Made by a program: the position numbers and the translations under genes
Assembly: GCA_015066705.1 (NCBI GenBank)
Contig: SVNV01000008.1
Coordinates: forward strand, 1 to 64,000
Length of the DNA stretch: 64,000 nucleotides
Origin: Ruminococcus sp.
GTDB taxonomy: Bacteria; Bacillota; Clostridia; Oscillospirales; Ruminococcaceae
Reading direction: 5' to 3'
Shown here: one piece after another, positions 48,247 to 58,115 of the stretch
Numbering within the stretch: position 1 is the first letter of the stretch
How the letters are laid out: every line of letters starts with the position of its first letter
The notes under the pieces: generated by a model
What the model saw: only the letters and a program-made list of their open reading frames with translations
Told to the model about the DNA's origin: nothing
Database searches by the model: none

Positions 48247-49872
48247 TTGGCTAAAATGAAGGCTTGCGAGGCTATGGTTGAATGTCTCAGGGCTGAGGGG
48301 ATAAAAGTCGTTTTTGGTTATCCGGGTGCGGCTATCTGTCCTTTTTACGATAAGCTGATGGAAAGCGATATAAAGCATATCCTCGTAAGACACGAGGCTA
48401 ACGGCGGTCATTCCGCTAACGGGTATGCAAGAATTTCAGGAAAACCGGGAGTTTGTATTGCAACAAGCGGACCCGGTGCGTTAAACCTTATTCCTGCAAT
48501 AGCTACTGCTTATGCTGACTCTATTCCGCTTATCTGTATTACAGGTCAGGTAAACTGTGACCAGATTGGACGAGACGTTTTTCAGGAAGCTGACATTACA
48601 GGCTCGGCTGAACCTTTTGTTAAGCACAGCTATCTTGTCAAAAACGCGTCTGATTTGCCGAGAATAATGAAGGAAGCGTTTTATATCGCAGGAAGCGGAC
48701 GACCGGGGCCTGTACTTATTGACGTTCCTATGGACGTACAGAATACGGAAATTGATTTTGAATATCCCAAAAAAGTTGAAATAAGAAGCTATAAGCCGAC
48801 GGGTAAGGGGAATATGGCTCAGATTAAAAGAGTTATCAAGGCTCTTGAAGAAGCTAAAAGACCGCTTATCTGTGTTGGTGGTGGCGTTTTCGCATCTGAT
48901 GCCAAGGAAGAAATCACAAGGCTTTCTGAAATTATGCAGATTCCCGTAATTACCACAATGATGGGGATTTCGGCATTTTCAGACGACAACCCGCTGTTTT
49001 TCGGAATGCTCGGTATGCACGGTGTGAGGGCTGCAAACAAGGCGGTCAAGGAATGTGACGTACTGTTTCTTGTGGGTGCAAGAGTCGGCGACAGAGCAGT
49101 AAGAATGCCGCTTTTACTTGAAGAAAGCACAAAAATTATACATATAGACATTGACCCTGCCGAAATCGGCAAGAATGTCAGCACAAATATTCCGCTGGTT
49201 GGTGACGCAAAGCTCGTTTTAAGACAGATGCTTTCTTATGCTGAACCTGACAGACACGACGACTGGATTGAAAAGCTCAATTCCTACGTTTCAGAGCCTG
49301 TTTATAAGGAATGCGACGAGGGTACTGTTAATCCGAGAAAGTTTATTTCAAAGCTTTCTGATAAAATGCCTGAAAACACAACGGTTGTTGCTGACGTAGG
49401 TCAGAATCAGATTTGGACTGCTACAAGCTACAAGATGAGAGGCGGACGTTTTCTTACAAGTGGCGGAATGGGTACAATGGGTTACGCTATTCCTGCGGCA
49501 ATCGGTGCTAAGCTTGCTGACAAGTCACACGAGGTTGTGGCTATTTGTGGTGACGGAGCATTTCAGATGAGCTTTATGGAGCTTGCTACTGCCGTTCAGC
49601 ACGGGGTTGATTTAAAGGTTATCGTTATGACAAACCACTACCTCGGAATGGTAAGAGAACTTCAGAAAAATCATTATGATGACAGACTTACCGCTGTTTC
49701 ACTTGAAGGCTCACCTGACTTTATAACCCTTGCAAAGGCTTATGGTATCCCTTGTATGAGAGTTACAAACGAGTCCGAAGGCGAGGAAGCTATAAAGAAG
49801 CTTTCTGAAGAAAAGGGCAGCTTTTTCGTTGAATGTGTTGTGGGAGATTTCCACGCAACACTTAACGAATAG
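48247..49872 (+). CDS. ilvB: Acetolactate synthase large subunit
   Basis: 541 residues from a TTG start nine bases after AAAGGA; ATG 48256 is an alternative. ThDP-dependent enzyme fold: VFGYPGAAICPFYDKL, HEANGGHSANGYARISG (catalytic Glu), the central domain VGGGVFASDAKEEI, and the ThDP site GDGAFQMSFMELATAVQHGV. It condenses pyruvate to acetolactate, or with 2-oxobutyrate, the first common step of Val, Leu and Ile synthesis. The regulatory subunit and reductoisomerase genes follow. Confidence 0.95.
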   Translation: MAKMKACEAMVECLRAEGIKVVFGYPGAAICPFYDKLMESDIKHILVRHEANGGHSANGYARISGKPGVCIATSGPGALNLIPAIATAYADSIPLICITGQVNCDQIGRDVFQEADITGSAEPFVKHSYLVKNASDLPRIMKEAFYIAGSGRPGPVLIDVPMDVQNTEIDFEYPKKVEIRSYKPTGKGNMAQIKRVIKALEEAKRPLICVGGGVFASDAKEEITRLSEIMQIPVITTMMGISAFSDDNPLFFGMLGMHGVRAANKAVKECDVLFLVGARVGDRAVRMPLLLEESTKIIHIDIDPAEIGKNVSTNIPLVGDAKLVLRQMLSYAEPDRHDDWIEKLNSYVSEPVYKECDEGTVNPRKFISKLSDKMPENTTVVADVGQNQIWTATSYKMRGGRFLTSGGMGTMGYAIPAAIGAKLADKSHEVVAICGDGAFQMSFMELATAVQHGVDLKVIVMTNHYLGMVRELQKNHYDDRLTAVSLEGSPDFITLAKAYGIPCMRVTNESEGEEAIKKLSEEKGSFFVECVVGDFHATLNE

Positions 49873-49886
49873 AAAGGGGTGGCGTT

Positions 49887-50384
49887 ATGAAGCATACAAT
49901 TTCTGTGCTTGTTGAAAACCAGCCGGGTGTTCTTTCGAGAATTTCGGGACTGTTTTCAAGAAGAGGCTTTAATATCGACAGCCTTGCGGTAGGAGTTACT
50001 GATGACCCGAGTGTTTCAAGAGTGACAATTATCGTTGACGGAAACGAATACACCGTTGAGCAGGTTTTAAAACAGCTCAACAAGCTCATTGACGTTATCA
50101 AGGTCAAGTGTCTTGGTGCTGACGAGAACATCGCAAGAGAGCTTGTTTTGGTGAAAATTGCCGTTACGGGCGACAAGCGAAGCGAAATTATGACGCTTGC
50201 TGAAATCACAAAGGCGGAAATCATTGATATTTCCCCGACAACAATGACCTTACAGCTTGCAGATACAACCCCGAATGTAATGCGGTTTGAAGAAATCGTC
50301 AAGGCGTACGGTGTTATCGAGGAGGTAAGAACAGGTGTTATTGCACTTGAAAAGGGTGCTGAATGCATCACAGTAAAAAAGTAA
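49887..50384 (+). CDS. ilvN: Acetolactate synthase regulatory subunit
   Basis: 165 residues with an N-terminal ACT domain (HTISVLVENQPGVLSRISGL, FSRRGFNIDSLAVG) and the family's C-terminal domain (ALVKIAVT-type, REEIMTLAEI-like, DISPTTMTLQLADT). It activates IlvB and confers valine feedback inhibition. 14 bases after ilvB with an AAAGGGGTGG site. Length is that of the longer IlvH-like type. Confidence 0.95.
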   Translation: MKHTISVLVENQPGVLSRISGLFSRRGFNIDSLAVGVTDDPSVSRVTIIVDGNEYTVEQVLKQLNKLIDVIKVKCLGADENIARELVLVKIAVTGDKRSEIMTLAEITKAEIIDISPTTMTLQLADTTPNVMRFEEIVKAYGVIEEVRTGVIALEKGAECITVKK

Positions 50385-50410
50385 AACAGGCTTAGAATTA
50401 GGCTTAATAG

Positions 50411-51476
<1,066 letters not shown>

Positions 51477-51513
51477 GGTGTCTGCTTCGCAGACGGATTT
51501 AATAAGCAAAAAT

Positions 51514-51545
51514 ACGGAGTACAGATTTTCTGTACTCCGTTTTTG
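51514..51545. terminator. Terminator of ilvBNC
   Basis: ACGGAGTACAGA / TCTGTACTCCGT stem followed by TTTTG. A near-copy lies at 59133. Confidence 0.88.
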
Positions 51546-51581
51546 TCTTGTTTTAATAGTGTTGCATACTATATAATAAGG

Positions 51582-52208
51582 TTATTTGTGGCTTTTACAA
51601 AGCTCTCTGAGAGGGCAGGCCTCACATCTTTCGCCTCTTGCCTTACAGATGTCACGTCCGAAAATAACAAGTCTATGACAAAAATCCGATGATTTTTCAG
51701 GCGGAATGATTTTTCTTAAATCATCTTCAACCTTCTTAGGCTCTTTATTCTTTGTAAGCCCCAGTCTTCCGCAGATTCTGATACAATGGGTATCTGTAAC
51801 TATTGCCGGAAGATTATGAACGTCTCCCATAATGAGGTTTGCGGTTTTTCTTCCGATACCTGAAAGAGTTGTCAGTTCCTCGATAGTCTTAGGGATTTCC
51901 CCGCCAAAATTCAAAAGCAACTGTCTGCACATCTCAACAACCGACTGTGCTTTCGTTTTATAAAGACCGCAGGGCTTGATGATTTCCTCAATATCCTTGA
52001 CATCAGCCTCAGCAAAATCCTTAACAGTCTTGTATTTTTCAAAAAGCACCTTTGTGACGATGTTTACTCTCGCATCGGTACACTGTGCGGAAAGCCGTCC
52101 TGCAATCATCAGCTCGTGGGGTTTTTCGTAAACAAGAGAGCATTTCGCATCGGGATAGTAATTTTCAAGGCGGGAACAGATTTCATAAGCCTTTTGTTTT
52201 AAAGTCAC
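51582..52208 (-). CDS. nth: Endonuclease III
   Basis: 208 residues. Helix-hairpin-helix LSGIGRKTANLIMG carries the catalytic Lys; VTDTHCIRICGRLGL supplies the Asp; the C-terminal 4Fe-4S cluster is CKARGERCEACPLRELC (Cys spacing 6-2-5). It removes oxidised pyrimidines and nicks abasic sites. Convergent with ilvC, divergent from the mraY-like gene. Confidence 0.96.
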   Translation of the reverse strand: MTLKQKAYEICSRLENYYPDAKCSLVYEKPHELMIAGRLSAQCTDARVNIVTKVLFEKYKTVKDFAEADVKDIEEIIKPCGLYKTKAQSVVEMCRQLLLNFGGEIPKTIEELTTLSGIGRKTANLIMGDVHNLPAIVTDTHCIRICGRLGLTKNKEPKKVEDDLRKIIPPEKSSDFCHRLVIFGRDICKARGERCEACPLRELCKSHK

Positions 52209-52332
52209 ATTGACACCTCTTTCTTAAAGGAATAACACTGCTTTTATTTTAATACAAACTGCTTGTTTTTTCAAGAGGAACTTATTAACAGCCTTTAGTT
52301 TTTTACACAAAAATGGATTTGTAAAATACATA

Positions 52333-52361
52333 TTGAAAAATGTTTTAAAATATAGTATAAT
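52333..52361 (+). promoter_or_regulatory. Promoter of the mraY-like-pssA-psd-pullulanase run
   Basis: TTGAAA, 17 bases, TATAAT, about 45 bases before the first start codon. Confidence 0.7.
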
Positions 52362-52410
52362 AATGTATATATGTTTTTTTGACAGACTAATTTTCAAAGG
52401 ACGATGATTT

Positions 52411-53379
52411 ATGCTTGAAATTTTATTTAACGGAAAGTACGGAGGGATTGAAACAGCTGTTGGTGTTGCAATAGCTTTCTTTATTGCTTTTGTGGGAATT
52501 TCTGTATTTAAGAATGTTCTGCCTAAGGACCAGGGAAGAGAATTCGCTCACAACGGCACTCTCAGTGAAGGGAAGCCGAGAGGCGCGGGAATCATTATGA
52601 TTTTTGCGTTTGTAATTTCCACCGTTGTTGTTATCAGTCTTGATGTTGAATACATTGCATATCTGCTTCTTATTTTCGGCTCAATGATTACGGGGTATCT
52701 TGATGATGCTTCATCAACTCCCTGGAGCGAGCTTAAAAAGGGAATCCTTGACCTTATCATTTCTCTTGGTGCCGCTATTTCATACTGGTATTACAACTCA
52801 TCAAAAATTGTTATTGCCACACTGGGAGTAGACATTGAGCTTCCTGCGGTTGTGTTTATCCTTTTAGGCACAATTCTTGTGTGGGTGAGCATCAATGTTA
52901 CAAACTGCTCAGACGGCGTTGACGGACTTTGCGGAAGTCTGACAGTTATTTCACTGATTTCTGCACTTATTCTCATTCACAAGCTTGATTGTGATGAAAG
53001 CTTTGAAAAAATTCTGCTTGTGATGATTGCCAGCATTCTCGCTTATCTATGGTTCAACGCTTCACCAAGCAAGCTTCTTATGGGTGACGCCGGTTCAAGA
53101 GCACTTGGTGTTGTGCTTGCAATCGCATTTATGAAGTCTACTGCACCGCTGATGTTTATTCCTTGTGCACTTATCATCATTATTGACGGCGGACTTGGAC
53201 TTGTCAAGCTTTCTGCAATCAGATATCTTAAGTGGAAGAAGTTCATGGCAAATGTAAGAACTCCTATTCACGACCATATGCGTAAAAACAAAAAGTGGAG
53301 TGATACACAGACTGTTTTCAGACTTTGTATTCTTCAGATTATCGTAACCGTAGGTATTATGGCGGTAGTTTTCAAGTAA
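52411..53379 (+). CDS. mraY: MraY-like glycosylphosphotransferase
   Basis: 322 residues, about ten membrane segments. Motifs of the polyprenyl-phosphate N-acetylhexosamine-1-phosphate transferase family: GKPRGAGIIM, GYLDDASS (Asp-Asp), NCSDGVDGLCG, MGDAGSRALG and PIHDHMRKNKKWSDTQTVFR, the last resembling the MraY-specific block. MraY makes lipid I from UDP-MurNAc-pentapeptide. The gene is not in a division/cell wall cluster but in front of phospholipid genes, so whether it is the essential MraY or a paralogue is open. Confidence 0.75.
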   Translation: MLEILFNGKYGGIETAVGVAIAFFIAFVGISVFKNVLPKDQGREFAHNGTLSEGKPRGAGIIMIFAFVISTVVVISLDVEYIAYLLLIFGSMITGYLDDASSTPWSELKKGILDLIISLGAAISYWYYNSSKIVIATLGVDIELPAVVFILLGTILVWVSINVTNCSDGVDGLCGSLTVISLISALILIHKLDCDESFEKILLVMIASILAYLWFNASPSKLLMGDAGSRALGVVLAIAFMKSTAPLMFIPCALIIIIDGGLGLVKLSAIRYLKWKKFMANVRTPIHDHMRKNKKWSDTQTVFRLCILQIIVTVGIMAVVFK

Positions 53380-53408
53380 TCACAAATAACTGACAGGGGA
53401 CTTTTATT

Positions 53409-54032
53409 ATGATAGGATTTTATAACTATACGGTTATTCTGACCTATATCGGACTTTTATCGTCGGTTTTCGGAATGACTCAGGTTATTGAGGGCGAATA
53501 CTCCATAGCGTTTTTGTGCCTGCTTTTATCGGGAGTGTGCGACCTTTTTGACGGAAAAATCGCAAGAGCCTGCAAGACAAGAAACCAACAGGAAAAGGTT
53601 TTTGGCATTCAGATTGACAGCCTTTGTGATTTGGTTTGCTTTACTGTTTTTCCGGGAGTTATAAGCTATTCCTTCGGACTTAATCACGGTCTGGGAATTG
53701 TTTCTGCTATGGCGATTATTCTTGGCGGAGTTATAAGACTTGGATTTTTTAACGTTATGGAGGAGGAGCGTCAGCGTACAACTGACGAAAACAGAAAGGA
53801 ATATCAAGGACTTCCTGTTACTTCTGTAGCAATCATTCTGCCTCTTCTTTATATAGGTAAGGGCTATATGAGTGAAGCTTTCTTCCCTTACTTTTTCCAG
53901 AGCTTTATAATTTTATTGTCATTGCTTTTTGTACTTAACATCAAAGTAAGAAAGCCGAAGCTCAAGGGTCTTCTCATTCTTGGAATACTTGCAGTAATTA
54001 TTATTGCCGGATTTGTAAGAGGTAAGCTGTAA
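53409..54032 (+). CDS. pssA: CDP-diacylglycerol-serine O-phosphatidyltransferase
   Basis: 207 residues, six membrane segments. The CDP-alcohol phosphatidyltransferase motif is DLFDGKIARACK with the second part FGIQIDSLCD. It makes phosphatidylserine from CDP-diacylglycerol and serine. The next gene, psd, starts on the last base of its stop (TAATG), so the two steps to phosphatidylethanolamine are coupled. 29 bases after the mraY-like gene. Confidence 0.92.
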   Translation: MIGFYNYTVILTYIGLLSSVFGMTQVIEGEYSIAFLCLLLSGVCDLFDGKIARACKTRNQQEKVFGIQIDSLCDLVCFTVFPGVISYSFGLNHGLGIVSAMAIILGGVIRLGFFNVMEEERQRTTDENRKEYQGLPVTSVAIILPLLYIGKGYMSEAFFPYFFQSFIILLSLLFVLNIKVRKPKLKGLLILGILAVIIIAGFVRGKL

Positions 54033-54898
54033 TGAGATACTATGACCTTGAGGGCAATGTTTTTGAAAAAGAAACTTCTCAGGACAGACTTCTTGACCTG
54101 CTTTATGAAACATCATTGGGAAAGCTTTTTCTTAAAGTACTCGTTTCGCCCGCTGTTTCAAAGGCAGGTGGATTTTTTCTGAGCACATCTTTGTCAAAGG
54201 CACTGATAAAGCCGTTTATAAAAATTAACAATATTGATATGTCACAGTATGAAAACCGTGATTTTGTAAGCTATAACGACTTTTTTACAAGAAAAATCAA
54301 AGACGGTAAACGTGAAATCTGCAAGGAGGATAAGGCTCTTGTTTCTCCTGCTGACGGAAAAGTCAGCTGTTATCAGCTTGACGAAAATGCTGTTTTTGAA
54401 ATCAAGGGTGGGAAATACAGCTTGAAATCACTTCTTAAATGCTGTGATTTGGCAGAAAAATTCAAGGGCGGTTACGCCTTTGTTATAAGACTTACTGTTG
54501 ACGATTATCACAGGTACTGTTACCCTTGTGACGGCGAAAAAAGAGCTGACCGACACATAAAGGGCGTTTTTCATACAGTTAATCCTGTGGCTTTTTCTCA
54601 CGTAGAGGTTTTCAAGGAAAACGCAAGAGAATACTGCGTTATTGACAGCGAAGCATTCGGAGAGGTTATCCAGATGGAAATTGGCGCTACTATGGTAGGG
54701 AAGATTTCTAATAACCACAAGGGTAAACGCAGGGTTTCCAAGGGCGAAGAAAAGGGCAGATTTGAATTTGGTGGCTCAACAGTTGTTGTGCTGGTGAAAA
54801 AAGATGCGGTTATCTGTCCTGAGGAATTGATTAGACGCACAAATGAGGGTGCGGAAACAATTATCAGACAGGGAATGAAGCTCGCAGAAAGAGCTTAA
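54032..54898 (+). CDS. psd: Phosphatidylserine decarboxylase
   Basis: 288 residues. The autocleavage motif FGGST (serine becomes the pyruvoyl group) lies near residue 248, in FEFGGSTVVVLVKKDAV; upstream are VSPADGKVSCYQ, VDDYHRYCYP and HTVNPVAF, all family hallmarks. It forms phosphatidylethanolamine from phosphatidylserine at the membrane. Overlaps pssA by one base and precedes the pullulanase gene by 24 bases. Confidence 0.95.
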   Translation: MRYYDLEGNVFEKETSQDRLLDLLYETSLGKLFLKVLVSPAVSKAGGFFLSTSLSKALIKPFIKINNIDMSQYENRDFVSYNDFFTRKIKDGKREICKEDKALVSPADGKVSCYQLDENAVFEIKGGKYSLKSLLKCCDLAEKFKGGYAFVIRLTVDDYHRYCYPCDGEKRADRHIKGVFHTVNPVAFSHVEVFKENAREYCVIDSEAFGEVIQMEIGATMVGKISNNHKGKRRVSKGEEKGRFEFGGSTVVVLVKKDAVICPEELIRRTNEGAETIIRQGMKLAERA

Positions 54899-54922
54899 AA
54901 AACACGGAAGGAACGGCAATTT

Positions 54923-56896
54923 ATGCCATATGTAAAGGATTATAAGGAATTTGACGATAAGCATTTTTACGGCGGAGATGATTTGGGCGCTGTTATTGTT
55001 GACGGAAAAACACAGTTCCGCACTTGGTCGCCTCGTGCTTACGGAGTTTATCTGAAAATATACAACGACGGAGTCGGTAATAATCTTGTTGAGACACTGC
55101 CGATGGAAAGACATCGGACAGGCGTGTGGTTTGTTGAAATTCTGAGAAATCTCGACGGGTATTTCTATACATTTACCTACGAGTTTTATGAGCAGAAGGA
55201 AGAAACTATCGACATTTATGCCAAGGCTTGCGGAGTAAACGGCGAAAGAGGCGCTATTGTGGATTTTTCCACAACAAATCCCGACGGCTGGGACAAGGTT
55301 AAAAATCCTCAGTGTAAAACGCCTTGCGACGCTGTTATTTACGAAACTCACGTCAGGGATTTCACCATTGATGAAAGCAGTGGGGTCACCTTTGAAAACA
55401 GAGGAAAATTCTTAGGATTTACTCAGTCGGGAACAACCTGCAAGGGCGTTAAAACAGGAATCGACCATCTGGTTGAGCTGGGAGTTACACACGTTCAGCT
55501 TCTGCCTGTTGAGGATTATGCGACTGTTGACGAGTCAAAGCCTCACAAGGCACAGTACAACTGGGGCTATGACCCTAAGAACTACAACTGTCTTGAGGGC
55601 AGCTATTCTACCGATGCAGAGGACCCCAAAAAGCGTATAAAGGAATTTAAAAAGCTTGTTATGGCGCTTCACAAAAAAGGAATAGGCGTTATTATGGACG
55701 TGGTTTACAACCACACCTATTTCAGCGATAAATCGGCATTTCACAAGAGCTTTCCCTTTTATTACCACAGAACAAAGGACTGGAAGTTTACCAATGGTTC
55801 GGGCTGTGGCTGTGAAACTGCAAGCGAAAGAAAAATGGTGAGAAAATATATTGCCGACAGTCTGAAATTCTGGGTTACCGAGTATAAAATCGACGGCTTC
55901 AGATTTGACCTTATGGCGCTTCACGATATTGAAACTGTAAATTACCTCAGAGATGAGCTTGATAAAATAAATCCTCAGCTTCTTATGTACGGAGAGGGCT
56001 GGACAGGCGGAGAGTCGCCTCTTGCTTCGGACAAGCTGGCTTACAAATGGAACAGCCATTCTTTCGGAAGAGTGGGACTTTTTAACGACAATATCCGTGA
56101 CGGAGTAAAAGGCGGAACCTTCAACGCCTATGACAGAGGATTTGTCAGCGGAAATATGAATGCTGTGGGAACTATCTGCAGAGCGCTTACGGGGTGTGTT
56201 CCGCACTATCAGCTCAAGGGTCACCACGAGGAATGCTGTTGGGCATTTGAACCTACACAGTCTATAAATTACTGTGAGGCTCACGACAACAACACCGTCT
56301 GGGACAAGCTTTGCATAAGCGTCAAGGACGAGAGTGAAGAAACAAGAATTAAAATGGACAAGCTTGCGGCGGGAATTGTAATTCTGTCACAGGGCGTGCC
56401 GTTTATCCACTGCGGTCAGGATTTTTTACGCACAAAGCCTAAAATCCTTCCCGACGGCGAAGCTCCGAACGACTGGAATATCTATGACGAAAACAGCTAC
56501 AATGCTCCCGATTACACAAACTCAATCAAGTGGGAAAGAAAAGCGCAGTACAAGGATGTTTTCGACTATTACAAAAAGCTGATTGCTCTGAGAAAGTCAT
56601 CACCGCTTTTCAGACTTTCCACTAAGGGCGAGGTTGAAAGCTGTCATAAATTCCACAAACAGCAGGACAACAATCTTATTCTCTATTCACTTACGGGCTT
56701 TGACCGGTGCTATGTGGTTATGATAAACCCGTATAACTGCGAAAAAACCTTTGAAATCCCTTGGGATTTGTGGAATAGCGGAAGGTATTTTGTAAGACTT
56801 GACGCCGAGGGAAAAAGAAATACTACCCCTATCGAAAACAGGGAATTTACAGCCCCACCTTTATCATTAACGGTATTGAAAAAGGCATCAGTTTAA
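54923..56896 (+). CDS. pulA: Type I pullulanase (GH13_14)
   Basis: 657 residues, no signal peptide, so cytoplasmic. N-terminal CBM48-like part (FRTWSPRAYGVYLKIYND), then the GH13 barrel: LLPVEDYATVDE, the pullulanase type I signature YNWGYDP, IMDVVYNHTY, GFRFDLMALHD (nucleophile Asp), YGEGWTGG (acid Glu) and YCEAHDNNTVWD. It cleaves alpha-1,6 bonds in glycogen- or starch-derived oligosaccharides. The final codons (KKASV, stop) form the left end of a large palindromic element. Confidence 0.94.
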   Translation: MPYVKDYKEFDDKHFYGGDDLGAVIVDGKTQFRTWSPRAYGVYLKIYNDGVGNNLVETLPMERHRTGVWFVEILRNLDGYFYTFTYEFYEQKEETIDIYAKACGVNGERGAIVDFSTTNPDGWDKVKNPQCKTPCDAVIYETHVRDFTIDESSGVTFENRGKFLGFTQSGTTCKGVKTGIDHLVELGVTHVQLLPVEDYATVDESKPHKAQYNWGYDPKNYNCLEGSYSTDAEDPKKRIKEFKKLVMALHKKGIGVIMDVVYNHTYFSDKSAFHKSFPFYYHRTKDWKFTNGSGCGCETASERKMVRKYIADSLKFWVTEYKIDGFRFDLMALHDIETVNYLRDELDKINPQLLMYGEGWTGGESPLASDKLAYKWNSHSFGRVGLFNDNIRDGVKGGTFNAYDRGFVSGNMNAVGTICRALTGCVPHYQLKGHHEECCWAFEPTQSINYCEAHDNNTVWDKLCISVKDESEETRIKMDKLAAGIVILSQGVPFIHCGQDFLRTKPKILPDGEAPNDWNIYDENSYNAPDYTNSIKWERKAQYKDVFDYYKKLIALRKSSPLFRLSTKGEVESCHKFHKQQDNNLILYSLTGFDRCYVVMINPYNCEKTFEIPWDLWNSGRYFVRLDAEGKRNTTPIENREFTAPPLSLTVLKKASV

Positions 56897-57145
56897 GGTG
56901 AGTGGTCACAGAGAAGTATTACACGGACTTATTGAGAGAAACCCTTTTGAAAAAGGGTTATCCCTCAAACTCCTTTCCTAAAACTTCAGCATTTAAAATA
57001 GTTATCCCCCGCTAAGCGGGGGATAACTATTTTAATATTAAAGTCTTTGGATGGGGGTTCGGGGGACAACCTTTCTTCAGAAAGGTCTCCCCCGATAAAT
57101 TCATATAATATACTTCTTTATGGCTATCCACTTTAAACTGATGCC
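56884..57145. repeat. Large palindromic element, family 2, copy 2
   Basis: Outer arms GGCATCAGTTTAA...GTG / CAC...TTAAACTGATGCC pair over about 45 imperfect bases, starting inside the pullulanase gene. Inside: TTGAG-GAAACCCTTTT / AAAAGGGTTATCCCTCAA-like stem, ATAGTTATCCCCCGC / GCGGGGGATAACTAT, and GGGGGAC-ACCTTTC / GAAAGGT-TCCCCC. Linkers CTTTCCTAAAACTTCA and AAAGTCTTTGGATGGG match copy 1, but the stems have different sequences that still pair. Minus-strand exit is T-rich, so it may serve as terminator. Confidence 0.8.
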
Positions 57146-57153
57146 TTGATTTT

Positions 57154-57921
57154 TTATATATTCAAAAGACTATCAAAAGGGATTTTTCCGCCGAAAAGGT
57201 CAAGGGCGCTCCCTACTGTGAAGTCGATTTTACCTTTACCTTTTTGTCTTATGATTTCGATGTCCGAAAGAGAGGAAATTCCTCCGGCGTAGGTTGACGG
57301 AATTTCACAGAAATCCCCCATCATTTCGCAGATTTCCTCCTCGACTCCACTTGCTTTTCCCTCGACATCAACGGCGTGAATCAGAAACTCGTCGCAGCTT
57401 TTTGAAAGAGCATCAATAGTTTTTTCGCAAAGCTCCACGTCGGTGAAATTCTGCCAGCGGTCGGTTACTATGTAGTATTTCCCGTCACGCTTGCGACAGC
57501 TGAGGTCAAGTACAAGTTTATCTTTCCCTACTGTTTCAAGCATTTTTTTTAGGTTTTCCTCGTTGAAAATCCCGTTTTTGAAAACAAAAGAGGTCACTAT
57601 AACGTGGCTTGCGCCTATATCGAGAAAAGTTTTTGCGTTGTGAGGATTTATTCCCCCGCCTACCTGAAGTCCGCCTTCAAATGCCTCAAGAGCAAGCTTT
57701 GCCTGATTTACATCAGCTTTGTAAAACTCACTGCCCTCGGGGTTGAGAATGATTATGTGCCCCCCTGTGAGGTTGTGCTTTTTATATAGCTTTGCATAAA
57801 AATCACCATTCATTTCGGAAACAAAATTATCAATCGCTGTGTTGCGGTTGTCCCTGAGACTTCCCCCTACAATCTGCTTTACACAGCCGTTATGAATATC
57901 TATACAAGGTCTGAATTTCAT
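57154..57921 (-). CDS. hisA: Phosphoribosylformimino-AICAR ribotide isomerase, eukaryotic (yeast HIS6) type
   Basis: 255 residues, TIM barrel. FRPCIDIHNGCVKQIVGGSL, YAKLYKKHNLTGGHII, LQVGGGIN, ASHVIVTSFVFKNG, KDKLVLDLSCRKRDGKYYIV, FLIHAVDVEGKASGVEEE and VGSALDLFGG match the fungal/plant HIS6-type enzyme block by block rather than the usual bacterial HisA. It catalyses the fourth step of histidine synthesis. No other his genes are adjacent, and the gene has its own promoter. The two active-site Asp residues expected in the barrel (CIDIH and AVDVEG) are present. Confidence 0.85.
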   Translation of the reverse strand: MKFRPCIDIHNGCVKQIVGGSLRDNRNTAIDNFVSEMNGDFYAKLYKKHNLTGGHIIILNPEGSEFYKADVNQAKLALEAFEGGLQVGGGINPHNAKTFLDIGASHVIVTSFVFKNGIFNEENLKKMLETVGKDKLVLDLSCRKRDGKYYIVTDRWQNFTDVELCEKTIDALSKSCDEFLIHAVDVEGKASGVEEEICEMMGDFCEIPSTYAGGISSLSDIEIIRQKGKGKIDFTVGSALDLFGGKIPFDSLLNI

Positions 57922-57944
57922 AGAATCTCTCCTTTTACTTTTAA

Positions 57945-57973
57945 AGTATAACTCAAAGTAGAAAAATTGTCAA
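57945..57973 (-). promoter_or_regulatory. Promoter of the hisA-like gene
   Basis: TTGACA, 17 bases, TATACT on the minus strand, about 20 bases before the start codon. Confidence 0.75.
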
Positions 57974-58050
57974 ATGAACAGTGATTGTGGTTAAAATGAC
58001 AAATCTGACGGTGTAATGTTGTGCAGATTGCTAAAATTCTTTGAAAAAAG

Positions 58051-58079
58051 TTGCAAGTCAGACGGTGTTGTGATAAAAT
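58051..58079 (+). promoter_or_regulatory. Promoter of degV
   Basis: TTGCAA, 17 bases, TAAAAT with extended -10 TGA. Confidence 0.65.
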
Positions 58080-58115
58080 TATAATATCAAATTCTTATAA
58101 TGAGGTAAAAGAAAT

